From NCBI GenBank assembly GCA_023053575.1, contig JAKZAP010000011.1, forward strand, positions 1,984,001-2,048,000: DNA of 64,000 nucleotides, in the 5' to 3' direction. The position numbers and the translations under genes are program-made. This document shows positions 12,163-23,570 of this stretch, one piece after another. The notes beneath the pieces were generated by a model. The model had not been told where the DNA came from, searched no databases, and saw nothing but the letters and a program-made list of their open reading frames with translations. The DNA comes from Branchinecta lynchi (taxonomy: Eukaryota > Arthropoda > Branchiopoda > Anostraca > Branchinectidae). Position 1 is the stretch's first letter. Every line of letters starts with the position of its first letter.

Positions 12163-12322
12163 AGTGCGAACACACGATGAGGATTTTCCGGCCGGATTTC
12201 CTGCACTTTCATTATCAAGTTGAACAAATTTCAACTGTTCCATACGGAAGTTATGATGGTGCCGCAAATCTGGGCAGGAATTCCCGCCCGGAAGCTCCCG
12301 ATCCTCATCGTGTGTTCGCACT
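12163..12322. mobile_element. 160-bp MITE with perfect 21-bp TIRs
   Basis: AGTGCGAACACACGATGAGG-A at 12163-12183 and its exact complement at 12302-12322. The interior is unrelated single-copy-looking sequence. No clear target duplication. Perfect TIRs suggest recent activity. Confidence 0.85.
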
Positions 12323-12539
12323 ATTAGACATCAAAAGAGTAGAAAGATTGGGTTAAAATTTCGAAGGTACAGGCTCGGGTACAGGCCATATGCCTTAGGA
12401 TACACGAATAATTGTTAACGCTCAGGGAATATTATACTGTACTGTCTCGCACGCTCTTTGTAGTTTTGATGGAAAGTATAGCCTGCTGGCGAGCTTTGTT
12501 GTCTTAGTGTCCCGCTGGTTTATTGTCGGTTCTAGCGCC

Positions 12540-12865
12540 AAGACTAGAAAAAACTGTCAAAGCCGCGAATAGCAGCCATACTAGCACCACTAGCGATAGA
12601 TAACGTCCCTGCTGAAACTCACATCAGTCGTGCACCAACGCTGTCTCCAATATCTCCATATTCCGAACACAGGAAACAAAAAATAAACCTCCCTGTTCCG
12701 TCGATGTACGCAGACCACATCTTACCACTAGAATTTTCTGAACCCGTAAGTTTGTTTTGTTTTGATTATTCCGAGCGCAGTGGGTGGCGCTACGAGTAAG
12801 GCCCGTTTCTGATGCATGGGAAATATAGGTGTTGGTGTCACTCCCTAGTATTATTTTTCTCGCAG
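12540..12865 (+). repeat. Repeat E, copy 1
   Basis: Shares agcgatagataacgtccc, cagtcgtgcaccaacgct, ccgaacaca and gtcactccctagtatta with 49350-49645. Dispersed repeat of about 320 bp, unknown type. It is followed directly by the tandem array at 13260. Confidence 0.7.
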
Positions 12866-13259
12866 GGAAATGAGAGCCCGTAGCTTTGTGTTGCTTTATT
12901 TATAACCTTTTGAAAGACGAGCTTTTGAACTTTTTGGAAAGACCAGCTTTCAGCTCTGACGATGAGCTTGTGTCGATACCACGAGCTTAGCCGACCCTCT
13001 TGTACATTCTTTGGCCCCCATGCCGAAGCCTAAAGCCAGTTTTCCAGTTCCAGTAAGGATTCATTTATTGTCATAGACGTGTCATTTCGGATCGTTTTTT
13101 TTCTTTATGATTTTGCAGTCAGTTGTTTGGCATTCGAAGCGAAACATGCGCTGCTTGATTAACGATAGTTGGTTGATTGGTTTAGTTTGTTATTTTCTGG
13201 ATGCTTTATCTTCTACATCGCCTGTAGCTGTCGGGTTGATTTTTTTCTCTTTTTTTCAG

Positions 13260-14260
13260 TCTGGTATATAGGGCAATGGAAACCGCCATGGAGTTCTTTC
13301 AAGTAAATGTGCGAACTCGAAGCTTCAGCATTAATTTGCTGTTTTCTTAGGGCTCTCAAGATAACATTTTCTCTCTTCTGTCTGTTATAAGGGCTTTCCT
13401 AGCCACAAGCACGTTCGCAGAAACCAGGGAAAACCGTAAACTTTTCCTCAATTAATGTACGAACTGCGTACTTTATTCTTTGGCATAAGTTTGATGTTTA
13501 CTTATTCGTTTTCTACGTCGCTTATGTCTTTCCATCAACCTTCTCTCTTCTGTCTTTTAAAAAGGGACTTTCCTTGCCGCAAGCACGTTCACAGGGGCGT
13601 ATGAAAACCGTACAGGGATTTTTTAAGTAAATGTGTATTTGATGCGTCGGTTTTAACTTACTTTTTATTTATTGTTTGTTTTCGACGTTGCTAATATGGT
13701 GGTCGAGCTAACGTCTGTCCGGTAAAAAGGGACTTTCGTAGCCGCAAGCACGTTCATAAGGACGAATTGAAACCGTAATTAGATTTTCTCAAGTAAAAGT
13801 ATGCGCACTCGATTCTTCGGCAGTTTAGCTTACTGTTTTTTTTAAATAATAATTACATAGTAAATTCATTTAATGTTTTTTTTTGTAGTTGATTTTCCAA
13901 GTCGCTCATAGGGCTCTCTTTCTAACCTTTTGTCTCTTCTGTCTGGTAAAAATAGACTTTCCTAGCCGCAAGCACGTTCATAGAGACCAGTGGAAACCGA
14001 AATGGAATTTTCTTAAATGTAATTGCGTACTCGTTACTTTCGACATTTAACTTTAACTTACGTAGCCTAAATACATAAATAAATTAATTTACTATTTTTT
14101 ATTCTTTGTTTCGATATCGGCCGTAGGGCCCTCGAGCTAACCTTTTTGCTCTTCTGTATGGTAAAAAAGGACTTTCCTAGCCGCAAGCACGTTCGCAGAG
14201 ACCAATGGAAACCGTAATAGAATCTTCTCACGTAAATGCACGAATTTAGTACTCGCTGCT
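13260..14260 (+). repeat. Degenerate ~200-bp tandem array
   Basis: Five to six units carry ggactttcctagccgcaagc-acgttc then a spaced ggaaaccgtaa, at about 13390, 13565, 13728, 13952 and 14166. Spacing varies from 163 to 224 bp. Between them are T-rich runs and tcttctgtctggtaaaa. Strongly conserved blocks in diverged spacers. Confidence 0.85.
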
Positions 14261-16099
14261 CCAGACTTTTATTTCTTTACTTTGGGATGATTGGTTTATG
14301 GAATAGCCCTGAGACTAGAAAAAGAAAGAACTCGGTAGAGGAAGATAATTCAAATGTTTGAAAAGTAAAAGCACCAGAGGGTGTGTTATCTGTGTGTCGT
14401 ATGTCATGTACCATAGGCACAAGGGAGCCCTCCTCATCAATTGCCCAGAAACAATGGTCGTCGTCCTTCAGGTCTGACTTGTCCTCAGACCGAACCTTGT
14501 TCATGGTAAAAGGTTATGGTTCATCCTCTATGTGCTTTTTAGGGCAGTAAATCGATAATTCATTAATAACGATCACTTGAGTAAATAGTAAAAAAAAAAA
14601 AGTAATCGAGATGAGCGAGTAACCGCATTTAAAGCGGAACATTACGGGTTTGCGGTACCATGACAAGATCTATAGCGTGTGGGAACCCTTAGCTTTATTG
14701 ATTTATGGCCCCCGAAAGCCGTCAAAGCCCATTCAGTCATGGTTGTTTAAAAGCCAGTTTCTTGCCAGCTTGCTTAAGCTTTTTAAATACCAGCTTTTGT
14801 TCACAACACACTAAGCATATACATCTGTATTTATTGTCATTTTATACTTTATTCACAACACACTATATATATGGATCTGATCTTATCGCTATTTTGTACC
14901 GTATAGCCTACAGATAAATTTTATAATTGTATATAATACACATGTATCAGAATTCATCTCACTTATATAAATGTATCTAATGTCATGAATCATATATTAC
15001 GCTTCCCCTTATCTGGCATTTGTTCTTACCTAAACAACCGTTCCCCCCTCTCTCTCTCTCTCGACTATACCCAAAGCCTTTGCATCCCGGAAAGTTTTGC
15101 AAAACTAGTTGAAATCGATAAATTTATTGCTCCTGGATTTGGTAATTATGCACTAACTATGGCCTCCAGCCGAGATGGGGAAACATCTGAAGGCATAACG
15201 CGACCCTAAGGGCTGCAATGTACGTGTCCTGAGTTTCAACGTCTCATCTTTAACGATTACTGCTACTCCACCCCTGCACCTTGCCCGCGCATTCATTGAC
15301 ACGAATCACTAGGCTCCGCCCTCCCTGTCAAGGGAGGACCCGGGTTCAACCTTCGGAGCCAGCTCCGCTGATCATGGGTAGCCTAGCCTGTTCAATAGCG
15401 AAAGGAGGTCCTCCGTGTGCCCGTACAAATAGGAGCCAATCGATTAGACACTAGTGCGTACAAAGGTCACTCACATCCGGTCTGCCTCACTGTGCCTCCG
15501 TTTTGTCGCATTTTTCCAGCTGAGGTGGTATCTTAAGTCTTCAACCGGCGTTTCTTTATGATGACTATACAGTGCACAAGATTGGGACCTGAACATTCAC
15601 AGAGTTTGTCTGAAACTCACCTCATGCCTCTCTATTAACACTCTTCGCTATTGATTCTTCGAAGTAATTGCTGGAAGAATCACTCAAAACGACTTCTGAT
15701 GAAAGGGCGTTCCAGCAGCTCATCATTCGTTCAGGCAAGATCATCGGTCAATGTCTTCTCGAGCAGCGCTGGCCACAAAGCTTCGATTCATGTCCAGTAT
15801 GGGCCATTTTTGTTCAAGCTCAGAAGTGACCCAGCAGGGTTGTTGTCGCAGAAACGCCATTCTTTTTTTCTTCCTGGTTCCAGACATTCATTTTCGTCGA
15901 GACGGACCTGAAAATGGAAGCTAGACCCAAAACTTTTGTAAGACTGGGGTGTTGGACACCCCAGATTCCGGAATGCGGAAGCAGGGGCTTCACTAGCCTT
16001 TTACCTTTGGGGGGGGGGGGGGGGGCGTCCGGTTTGTGCCGACAAAAAACGCCGTAACCGCTTCGCGGCAACGGCGTACATTCCCACCAGCACAGTATA
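14261..16099. other. No gene recognised
   Basis: Contains a short (ct)n run at 15048-15063 and a poly-A at 14590. No ORF with a recognisable domain; exon-size ORFs here lack supporting splice context. Confidence 0.45.
15999..16028. repeat. Poly-G run
   Basis: Uninterrupted run of about 18 G (16008-16025) after ttttacctttg. Length is likely to be unstable in assembly. Confidence 0.9.
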
Positions 16100-16965
16100 G
16101 AACCGGGGTAAAACTAACTGCAATGCATCAGTTCAGAATATTCCGTTGATGTAATTTCGTATATTATGTACGAAATTACGTATATTATATATTATATATT
16201 TTACGTATATAAAAATATATACGTAATAATATATTACGTATATTATATATTTTAGCTTTCGCCAAAAGCGAAGTGTCCAACGACTCTACCAAGAACAAGT
16301 TAAACTAAGCGCCGCAGGCGAAATTTTTAAATCTTCCTTTTTTCCGGAAAAATTTAGCTGTACCTACCATACAAGTTGTAGATTTTAACGTGTTTAAGAC
16401 CCCCACGAATTTCAATCGTGAAACGCCAACTAAATGAAACTCCGTTCTTCCAAATAAAGAACACTACAAAATGTGCCGCAGGCGATTTTTTTTAAAACTA
16501 ACTGTAATGCATCAGTTGAGATTTACCTTTTGGTATAATTTCATATATTAAGTTCACATATTTGGCTTTTCATTTTTAGCCTCGCTAAAAAGCGAAGCTT
16601 CCAACGACTGTACCAAGGCAAGTTAAACCAAGCGCCGCCGGCGAAATTTCCGGAAAAATTTAGCTATGGTACCATACAATTTCCGGCTTTTAACGTGTTT
16701 CAAACCGCAAGAATTACGAAAACTAAATGATAACCGTTCTTCCAGATAGAGAATACTACAAATGCGCCGCAGGCTGAAAGACTAATTGTAATGCATCAGT
16801 TGAGATTGTTCCTTTGATGTAAATTCATATATTTAAATTCACAGATTCGGCTTTTCGTTTAAACTTTCGCTTAAAAGCGAAGCTTCCAACAACTGTACCC
16901 AGAACAAGTTGAACCAAGCAATGCCGGCGAAATTATTTTAAATCTGTGCATTTTCCGGAAAAATT
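16100..16965 (+). repeat. ~290-390-bp tandem repeat, three units
   Basis: aactgcaatgcatcagtt, aactgtaatgcatcagttga and aattgtaatgcatcagttga mark units at about 16110, 16497 and 16785. Each is followed by ttagctttcgccaaaagcga-like, gcgccgcaggcgaaattt and ttccggaaaaatt. The first unit is longer because of an AT-only insertion. Confidence 0.85.
16150..16256. repeat. AT-rich palindromic tract
   Basis: About 100 bp of tatattatatattatatatt and acgtatataaaaatatatac, self-complementary around 16215. Confidence 0.9.
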
Positions 16966-16974
16966 TGCGCCGGA

Positions 16975-17650
16975 CAAATCTTTTCAGAATTTGATTTCTT
17001 ACGTATAAAAATACCCGATGTGTCGACAAGAATACCGACGCTCGACAAAAGCATTTAGATTTCAATTTCTTTGGCTGACAAGACTGTAAAGTCTTGTCAG
17101 GTAAATAGTAAGTAGAAATCGCGTAAATAGAAGCCGATGAACCGACGAGACTTTCGGCATGCGCCACGTAAAAATTTACAGAGTCTGATTTTTTTCGTGT
17201 AAAAAGAACCCGATGTGCCGACGAGAATACCGACGCCCGACAAAACCATCGAGCATTTGATTTTTTTCTGTTTTTTGCTCGACTAGATTGTACAGAACTT
17301 GATTTCTTACGTGTAAAAATAACCCCTTGTGCCGATGAGACTTCAACTTCCCGGGTGCGCCCGACAAAGTGTTCAGAATCTGATTTCCTACGTATAAATA
17401 GAACCCGATGTGCCGGCGAGTCGACCGACGCCCGACAAAAGCATAACAAATTTATTTCTTCTGGATTCCTTATGTATAAAAAGAATCCGATGTGCCGGCG
17501 AGAATACCGAGGCATGACAAAAGAATACCGAGAATACGGAGGCCCGACAAATGTTTGCAGGATTTCATTTCTTGCGTATAAAAATAACCCGGTGTGCCGA
17601 CGAGTCGACCGACGCCTGACAAAAGCATACCAAAATGTATTTCTTCTTAG
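16975..17650 (-). repeat. Tandem array of ~80-120-bp units
   Basis: Seven units with ccgatgtgccgacgagaata, ccgacgcccgacaaaagc and a ttcttacgtgtaaaaat block, at about 17013, 17130, 17212, 17328, 17408, 17488 and 17591. The regular spacing keeps long frames open on the minus strand, but the protein is an artefact. Confidence 0.9.
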
Positions 17651-17703
17651 AAATACATTTTGGCTTCGCCCGACGAAAAGTACTTCCTTAAGACCTTTTT
17701 TTT

Positions 17704-17726
17704 GGGGGGGGGGAGCCCCCCCCCCA
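17704..17726. repeat. Perfect G/C hairpin
   Basis: Ten G, then AG, then about ten C: a perfect palindrome of homopolymers next to a poly-T run. It may be a true cruciform or an assembly join. Confidence 0.8.
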
Positions 17727-17961
17727 TAGTGACGCTCCTGTTTGGAAGTGTAGAAGTAATACAATAAATGTACAAACGCGGTAGGAGAAAAAGGGAGAGT
17801 GAGGAGAGAAAGGGGTAGCAAAACAAATTTGAAGGGTACACCTAGGAATTGGTGAAGAATAGTGAAGTTAGCTGTCGTCATTATCACGAAAATACGCAGG
17901 TTTGGCTTGACTCTGCGAAAGCAGTGGATATCTAGAAGTGTGGAAGGTGAATGAAGCCTGG

Positions 17962-18535
17962 CTTTATTTATTTATTTTTTATTTATTTATTTCATTGAAC
18001 TAAGGACCAACTAGGGCCACTCAAAAACATACAAAAAAACAACAACAACAACATATTAAACAATAACAAAATAAGAGAGAAAAACACAAACAACAAAAAA
18101 GGTGCTTGAGCATCAAGTTCGTTGTGTATAGATCTCACCAGACCATGTCCGCCAAAGTGGCAGAGATAGCCGAAAAAGCGGCCCCGAAAGCACCCGAAGG
18201 AGCGGATTGTCCGAAGCAAGAATCCTTGTCTGGATCGAAAGAGATGATCTCCTACGAAGTTCAGGAAAAGAAGGGAGGCCACCACCAACAAACATTCCGG
18301 AAGCACTACAGTTAAGGGAAAGACCAAGAAGCCACCGAAAAGAATTGTTATACAGAACCCGAAGAGAGTTCTCACACTTAACAGATACAGATTGCACAAA
18401 AGCAAGACCGTACAACGGGGTGCAATAAGCTCTGAAAAGAAAACACCTCACGGCAGGGTCGCATTTCCCGAACTTACGAATAAGTAAGTTAGCCCTGCAG
18501 CACAGCGAACGTGAAAGTGCTTTAACATGGAGCTC
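17962..18535 (-). mobile_element. 5'-truncated LINE 3' end
   Basis: The minus-strand frame from about 18535 reads RKFGKCDPAVRCFLFRAYC, TPLYGLAFVQSVSVKCENS, LRVLYNNSFRWLLGLS and then NCSASGMFVGGG. This is the conserved post-RT segment (aromatic AYC-x-x-LYG, then R-V-x-YN-x-x-R-x-LLGL, then SAS-MF) of Jockey/CR1-like LINEs. The open frame ends near 18113. The 3' UTR ends in a run of aaataaataaataaa at 17944-17995. The segment is 5'-truncated, as usual for LINE copies, and lies in the intron or upstream region 1.4 kb before the first recognised SSUH2 exon. Confidence 0.83.
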
Positions 18536-18539
18536 GAAA

Positions 18540-19722
18540 GTGCTTTAACATAACCGTGACAGACATAGAACAGCTCGTTCTGTTTGCTCAATTCTCCATG
18601 CACAGCCACCAAGCGGCTTAGTTCCTGTTAGTCCCTCGATCATCATCATCACCGTCGTCGACGTTTAGATAAACTCTGCTAGGATATGTCTTTCATTATA
18701 TTTGAATAACCCTTCAGTTTAACAAATGAAAGCTTCTCTTTTCTCTTCATTAACTAATGGATATTTTGTACAATCCATTCGTGTAATAATGAGGTTAGGG
18801 GGGGATAAACCCCTTTGGAGCGCTGAACTGGTACAATGCCAATTTTTGTGTGGGATGCCTCCCTTGCGTTTTTCGGTTGCATATCTCCTCGTTAAAGTCT
18901 TCGATTAATGTTGCCCGAGAAGGTTGAAGACAACATTATTTTTTTATGGTCGGATTTTTACGGACTCACTGTTAACTTTTTTTTCCCTTAAAACCCTCAC
19001 AATGAATTGTGTTCAAGTAGCTTGTGTGTTAACTTTTTTTTCCCTTAAAACCCTCACAATGAATTGTGTTCAAGTAGCTTGTGGATCACGTTGTCCACAA
19101 ATTACTTGAACACAATTGACTCCTGAAAGCAAGTCCGCCATTGCTAATTAACTATTCATTGATCTCTTGGCGGTGGTCAAAATAGTTACTAAAACCTTCG
19201 AGAAGATCGAGTGGCGTGTAAGAGGATTAAAACAACTAACTATATCACCATGTGGACGTTTAGATATGTTGGAAGAAAAAATCATTGGCCAGTTTGACAT
19301 TCGTTGGGCTCGGAAGCTGAATATTATTTAGCTCAGTTTCAGAATCTTCAAGAAATCACTATAACGAACTTAGTAAAAGTTACGGCGTTTGTTTATTGTG
19401 ATCTAGTTTACATCCTTAATTCTTTGGACTTATGGGAATTAACAAGTAAAAACAGAAAACAAAATATTTAAAGAATTCGAAAATGCAAATAATTAGTTTA
19501 ATTTTTCTTCAAATTTTCAATATGCCTGCTACAATAAAAATATTTTGTTAGAGCCATAGTCAAACTATGATCCCAGCCTCCCGATGTCGGGCGCTTCCGA
19601 CCGCGCCGCTAGATGACCCAGGGATGGGATCGAGTCGTGGCTTCATCTTGGGTCTTGGGGGGGGGGTCTAGACGTTGAAAGTGCTAGAATTCTTATAATA
19701 TAACTCCGAATATAACTCCTTT
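18540..19722. other. Upstream sequence or intron before SSUH2-like exon 1
   Basis: Apart from the 57-bp duplication nothing is recognised. The missing 5' exon and promoter of the SSUH2-like gene could lie here or further left, but no start-codon exon could be identified. Confidence 0.4.
18970..19083 (+). repeat. Perfect 57-bp tandem duplication
   Basis: Two identical copies start at 18970 and 19027 (tgttaacttttttttccctt ... caagtagcttgtg). A short inverted piece (ttacttgaacacaattga) follows at about 19102. Confidence 0.95.
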
Positions 19723-19866
19723 CAAGGACACCTGAACAGTGAAACCATACTTGAACGCACCATGGAGAATTCATTTACAGACATGGCCACGGAGAGCATT
19801 CTTCTCCTGAGCCTGATGTTTTCAAAATAAGGATGTTCGTTTCTGGAGGTTTGCACATGCAGACTC
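19723..19866 (+). mobile_element. TTAA-ended MITE, 3'-truncated copy
   Basis: Begins tcaaggacacctgaacagtg and matches the first ~140 bp of the copy at 56005, ending gtttgcacatgcagactcct. It sits just upstream of SSUH2-like exon 19925-20026. Confidence 0.8.
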
Positions 19867-19924
19867 CTGCTAGAAAAAAAAATTAGGCTGTGAGATTGAA
19901 CGATCTGATTGGTTTTTTTTTCAG

Positions 19925-20026
19925 GTCATTCGTCCGAAGTACCTGAAGACGCTGTTGTCCCGTCGGCTCCTGCCCTGGACCTCATGGATCAGTTAAGCGG
20001 ATATGAAATGACGTCATTTGACGCAA
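19925..20026 (+). CDS. SSUH2-like: SSUH2-like gene, internal exon near the N terminus
   Basis: A 102-nt exon follows a T-rich acceptor ending in cag (19924) and is followed by a strong donor, gtaagt (20027). It begins with two bases that finish a split codon and ends with one spare base (phase 1). The translation contains VPSAPALDLMDQLSGYEM followed by TSFDA. The Pro-rich stretch leading to an L-x-GYE motif resembles the N-terminal part of SSUH2 proteins. Alone this exon would be a weak call. It is supported because its phase joins exon 25836-26041 and the joined product continues FDAS-VCIPPPYDPEE. The upstream exon that would supply the start codon was not found. A truncated TTAA MITE ends about 60 bp upstream. 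Confidence 0.7.
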
Positions 20027-20106
20027 GTAAGTTTCTTGTAATCATCAATGCGTACGATTTATCAGAATATTTTTTCTTCAATAACCTGGGCAGTAGAAAT
20101 AAATTT

Positions 20107-20252
20107 TGTATGCTTTTCTCAGGCGTCGGTCGACTCGTCGGCACACCGGGTTATTTTTATACGCAAGAAGGGAAATCCTGCAAACATTTGTCGGGCCTCG
20201 GTATTCTCGGTATTCTTTTGTCATGCCTCGGTATCCTCACCGGCACATCGGA
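20107..20252 (+). repeat. Inverted copy of part of the 17-kb array
   Basis: The reverse complement of 17481-17632 over about 146 bp with roughly 95% identity (aggcatgacaaaagaatacc and caaatgtttgcaggatttc are shared). It starts 80 bp after the donor of SSUH2-like exon 1. Confidence 0.88.
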
Positions 20253-21616
20253 ATGTTTTTTTTTCTTATTGGAAAAAATCCCTTTTATATTGGCTCACCT
20301 TGCAAAGAGTTTGATTTCTACATACTTAAAGACGGGCTCAAAATAAGCTGTTTTGCTTAATACAACTGTCTATGTCCTGACACATGTAAACTTTTCCTTC
20401 TATCAAAGTATCATAAACGATTTCAAAACGGGACGTGCAACCACTTTCTTTGGTTACTAATTGCAGACACTCTTAACCGGTTTGCTCGTCGCTTGCGAGT
20501 CTTTGCTCCCGATTCCTAGACGCCAGAATTCCTAACTTATTTCCATGACCTTAAATGAGTCATCGGTGAATAATTACGAATGGCATATTCCGAATGTCAG
20601 CTATCACACATTTAACTTTTAAACTTGCGAATATTTTAATGTCCTTTTTCGTTTGTATTTTCTTTCTTGCTTGAAATATGCTCCTATATATCAGAAGAAT
20701 GGTTGCCTGTCTCGTCTTGGCAGTGGGTCCACAGTCAAAATGGGACGGTGGGTTTGTGTGGAGCAAGAGCTGAGCGTTGGACTAGAAATTGTCAAGTACA
20801 AGTTGGGTACGGACTTTTAGCAGCAATTGAAGGACTAAATCGGCTCTACTTCCTTGTACCAAGAATTATAAGTTATTCAAGAATGTTATCCAGCGAAATA
20901 GCTAAATATTCGGTGTTAACCATTAGCTCACGCACAAGCTGCTTTTTCCATCGTCAGGCCGGAGAAAAAAAACTTTGCTCTGAGTCACGCAAACCCTGTT
21001 CAAACTGCATGAATTATATGGCCTCCTATTATGTATCTCAACACACCTCGTAAGCGGCTAATGCCAGCCAAATTGAAAATAGCTTTGAAATAGATGCTGA
21101 GTGTTTTGACTGAGTAAGGGACTTCCATCCAGCTAGTGTGGGATTTTTTTTCTGTTTTCGTCACCCCAAATAATACTAAAATGTTGTGACTTTCACTTCA
21201 AAACTGCCACAAAATCCGAAAATTTCCAAAAACTCGCATAATTTTCAAAAGTTTCTGAACAGCTTCGCTGCGATTACTTCTTTTTGTTGTTTTTTGGTGA
21301 TTTCTTTTTACGAGTGATTTTATATTTCCAGCTTTTCCGTTCTATATTCCAGCTTTAGACTGAAGGTGCGCTAAAAAAAAACAAATGGTCATTAACTTGG
21401 ATAATAGAGTACTATAAACTAGCAGGGAAACGGTAGAATAGTTGTGTAAGGTTATGTTAGTTGGACTTGAAGATTGGGCGTGAAGTCAACCTAAACGGTA
21501 AGTGCATTGTTCGGGATTGTCTTTGGTCCACTTATTTTGAAATTTTCCTTTAAGTCTTTATATACAGCAATCATTTTATAGACTTTTAAATAATTGGTAC
21601 GACCAGTCGTGCCTAT
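20253..21616. other. Intron 1 of the SSUH2-like gene, nothing recognised
   Basis: A 128-codon open frame at 20667-21053 has no recognisable domain and lies within the inferred intron; treated as chance. Confidence 0.5.
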
Positions 21617-21900
21617 TATTATTATTATTATTGCTATTATTTATTTGAATCCATAAAGTCTGAAGAGTAGTGTATAAAAAGGAACAACAACGTGTCAATC
21701 AAACTCACACACACTTACATACTAATAAACAGCTGACCGCTAAAGATAAATTAAATCTGCAACAAAACACAATGGAAAAAAACAACGTTCATAATAAATA
21801 ATAAAGAAACTATCAAGGGCTATATGCCAATGCAACTAATCGTCTCGTCCATCTTAAACCCAGAGATCCGAATTTAATTCGGTATATTGTAACCCCCCTA
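21617..21900 (-). mobile_element. Probable LINE 3'-UTR fragment with ATT tail
   Basis: An (ATT)n run at 21617-21640 is followed by gctattatttatttgaatcc and A-rich sequence. The arrangement matches a minus-strand LINE 3' end with a trinucleotide tail. No protein motif is seen. Confidence 0.35.
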
Positions 21901-23124
21901 ACGACCCCTCAGAATGATTTTAAAACTTACCCTGTTTCGCTATTTTCGATACGTAACATACTCACGATGATTGTTACGAGAAGCTCGTTCGCCAGAAACT
22001 GTTATGTAAATTACCCCCAGTTTTGCGAGAAGTCAATGTGCCTAGAGAAAGGCTGAAAACAGCAAAAGCCTTGATAATTTGGTAAAAGCAGAGCCTGTTT
22101 AAAAGTATTCAGACTAGTTTGGAGTAATGGCACACATAGTAAATAGGACGAGTTGTGCATCTTTCTAGTCGAACAATAAAAATACGTAGTTGTTCGACAT
22201 TTTTCCGAGGAAAATTACAATGTAGTTAAAACGTTGAAGAATTTTTGCTTTTTCTTGATTTCTTAGATGTTTTTGAGGTTAATAGATAAGATATAAAAAA
22301 ATAGGACGTTCCATAGCCTGTGAAACGGGGACTCGAAATGTGTATAGTTTAGCATATATGGTCCTGGTAGAAATTTTTTTGTTTATATAGTCGGTCTTTA
22401 TATACCTAATCTGTCTTTATATACTAAAAAGTTGGTCACATAGGCTACGTTTGTGCGGCTTGATTTCGTTCTTAGCACAAGAAGTTTGTCTAGGAAAGTT
22501 ATCAAACTTTCTGCTGCGCCTGAGCTACCCCTCCCCATACCCCTGTTTTTGAATGATATCGCGGTCTGGATTCCGGACTATATGATTATTATTATCAAAA
22601 TTTGGAAGAGTTGGCGTGACTGTGCGAAAACCCCGGATATCTGGGAATCTGGAAGGTGAAGCCTGGCTTTTACATCTCCGCAACGTTCTTTTTGCCCCAT
22701 AGAGCTATGGAACCGAAACTGAGGTGGTCTCTATCGGTATCAATGTCCTTCGCCGATTTGACGAAATAGCGTTTGCATGTGCACGAAATAGAACTTCAAC
22801 CCTTCAGCTGTTTGACTGTCCTGTTGAAGGTTAACTAAGTGGCATGGTGTATCAGTGGTGATACTATGGAAACTATGCTAAACTAAGCTATGCTGAACTG
22901 ACCGCAAATTCCTGATATAGTCCTGAATGAAAGATCACGTATTCTAGAAGCGAATTTAAGGCGAACAATTGTTTCTTCCTTTTAATTCTTCCAATTGTAC
23001 TAGTTAGACCTGATAAAATAATTACACTTGGTCTTCTGTAACTCAGTAGTAAAATCCCTTAGAGGGGACCTAACTTTTGCAACGTTAGTACAAAAAAGAA
23101 GTGAATTTCATTGCGTAAATTTTG
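21901..23124. other. Intron 1, nothing recognised
   Basis: AT-rich with short repeats of gtctttatatac at about 22390-22425. No domain or TIR found. Confidence 0.5.
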
Positions 23125-23570
23125 TTAAAGGACACTTGAATGAAGAGTACCAAGTATCATCCCTATCTGTATGACTTCCGTTAGCATTGCCTGCAGAAAA
23201 ACCAATCCAAATACGAAATACTGTTTCCAAGCTATGATTTTGCTCCATTTTGCTCTGTCCTTATTTCAGTACCGAACAATTTTAGAAATTAACAGATGTC
23301 TCCAATCAACCCTTCTTCTGAAATATATTTTAACCAGTTAAGCCCAAACGTATATCTAGAAGAAATTTCAATACGATCCGGCCAGCACTGTACAAGATTT
23401 GAATAAATTGCGCTTTTTGTCTTGGAATCTGCCTGTGCAATCCTCCAGAAACGAACATCCCTATTTAGAAAACGTCAAGCTCAGGAGAAGAATGCTCTCA
23501 GTGGCCATGTCTGTAAATGTATTCTCCATGGTGTGTTCAAGTATGGTTTCATTGCTCAGGTGTCCTTTAA
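23125..23570 (-). mobile_element. TTAA-ended MITE, inverted copy
   Basis: TTAAAGGACACTTGAA at 23125 and CAGGTGTCCTTTAA ending at 23570. The interior is the reverse complement of 56005-56453, with a few percent divergence. It lies in intron 1 of the SSUH2-like gene. Confidence 0.85.

Noticed and set aside
16871..17887. 338-codon minus-strand ORF, the longest in the window
   Set aside because: It crosses a tandem array and poly-G/T tracts; the 'protein' is a translation of the repeat (RRHTGLFLYARN-type copies) and overlapping frames are equally open.
20667..21053. 128-codon ORF in intron 1
   Set aside because: No recognised domain, and it lies between SSUH2-like exons on the same strand without splice-site support.
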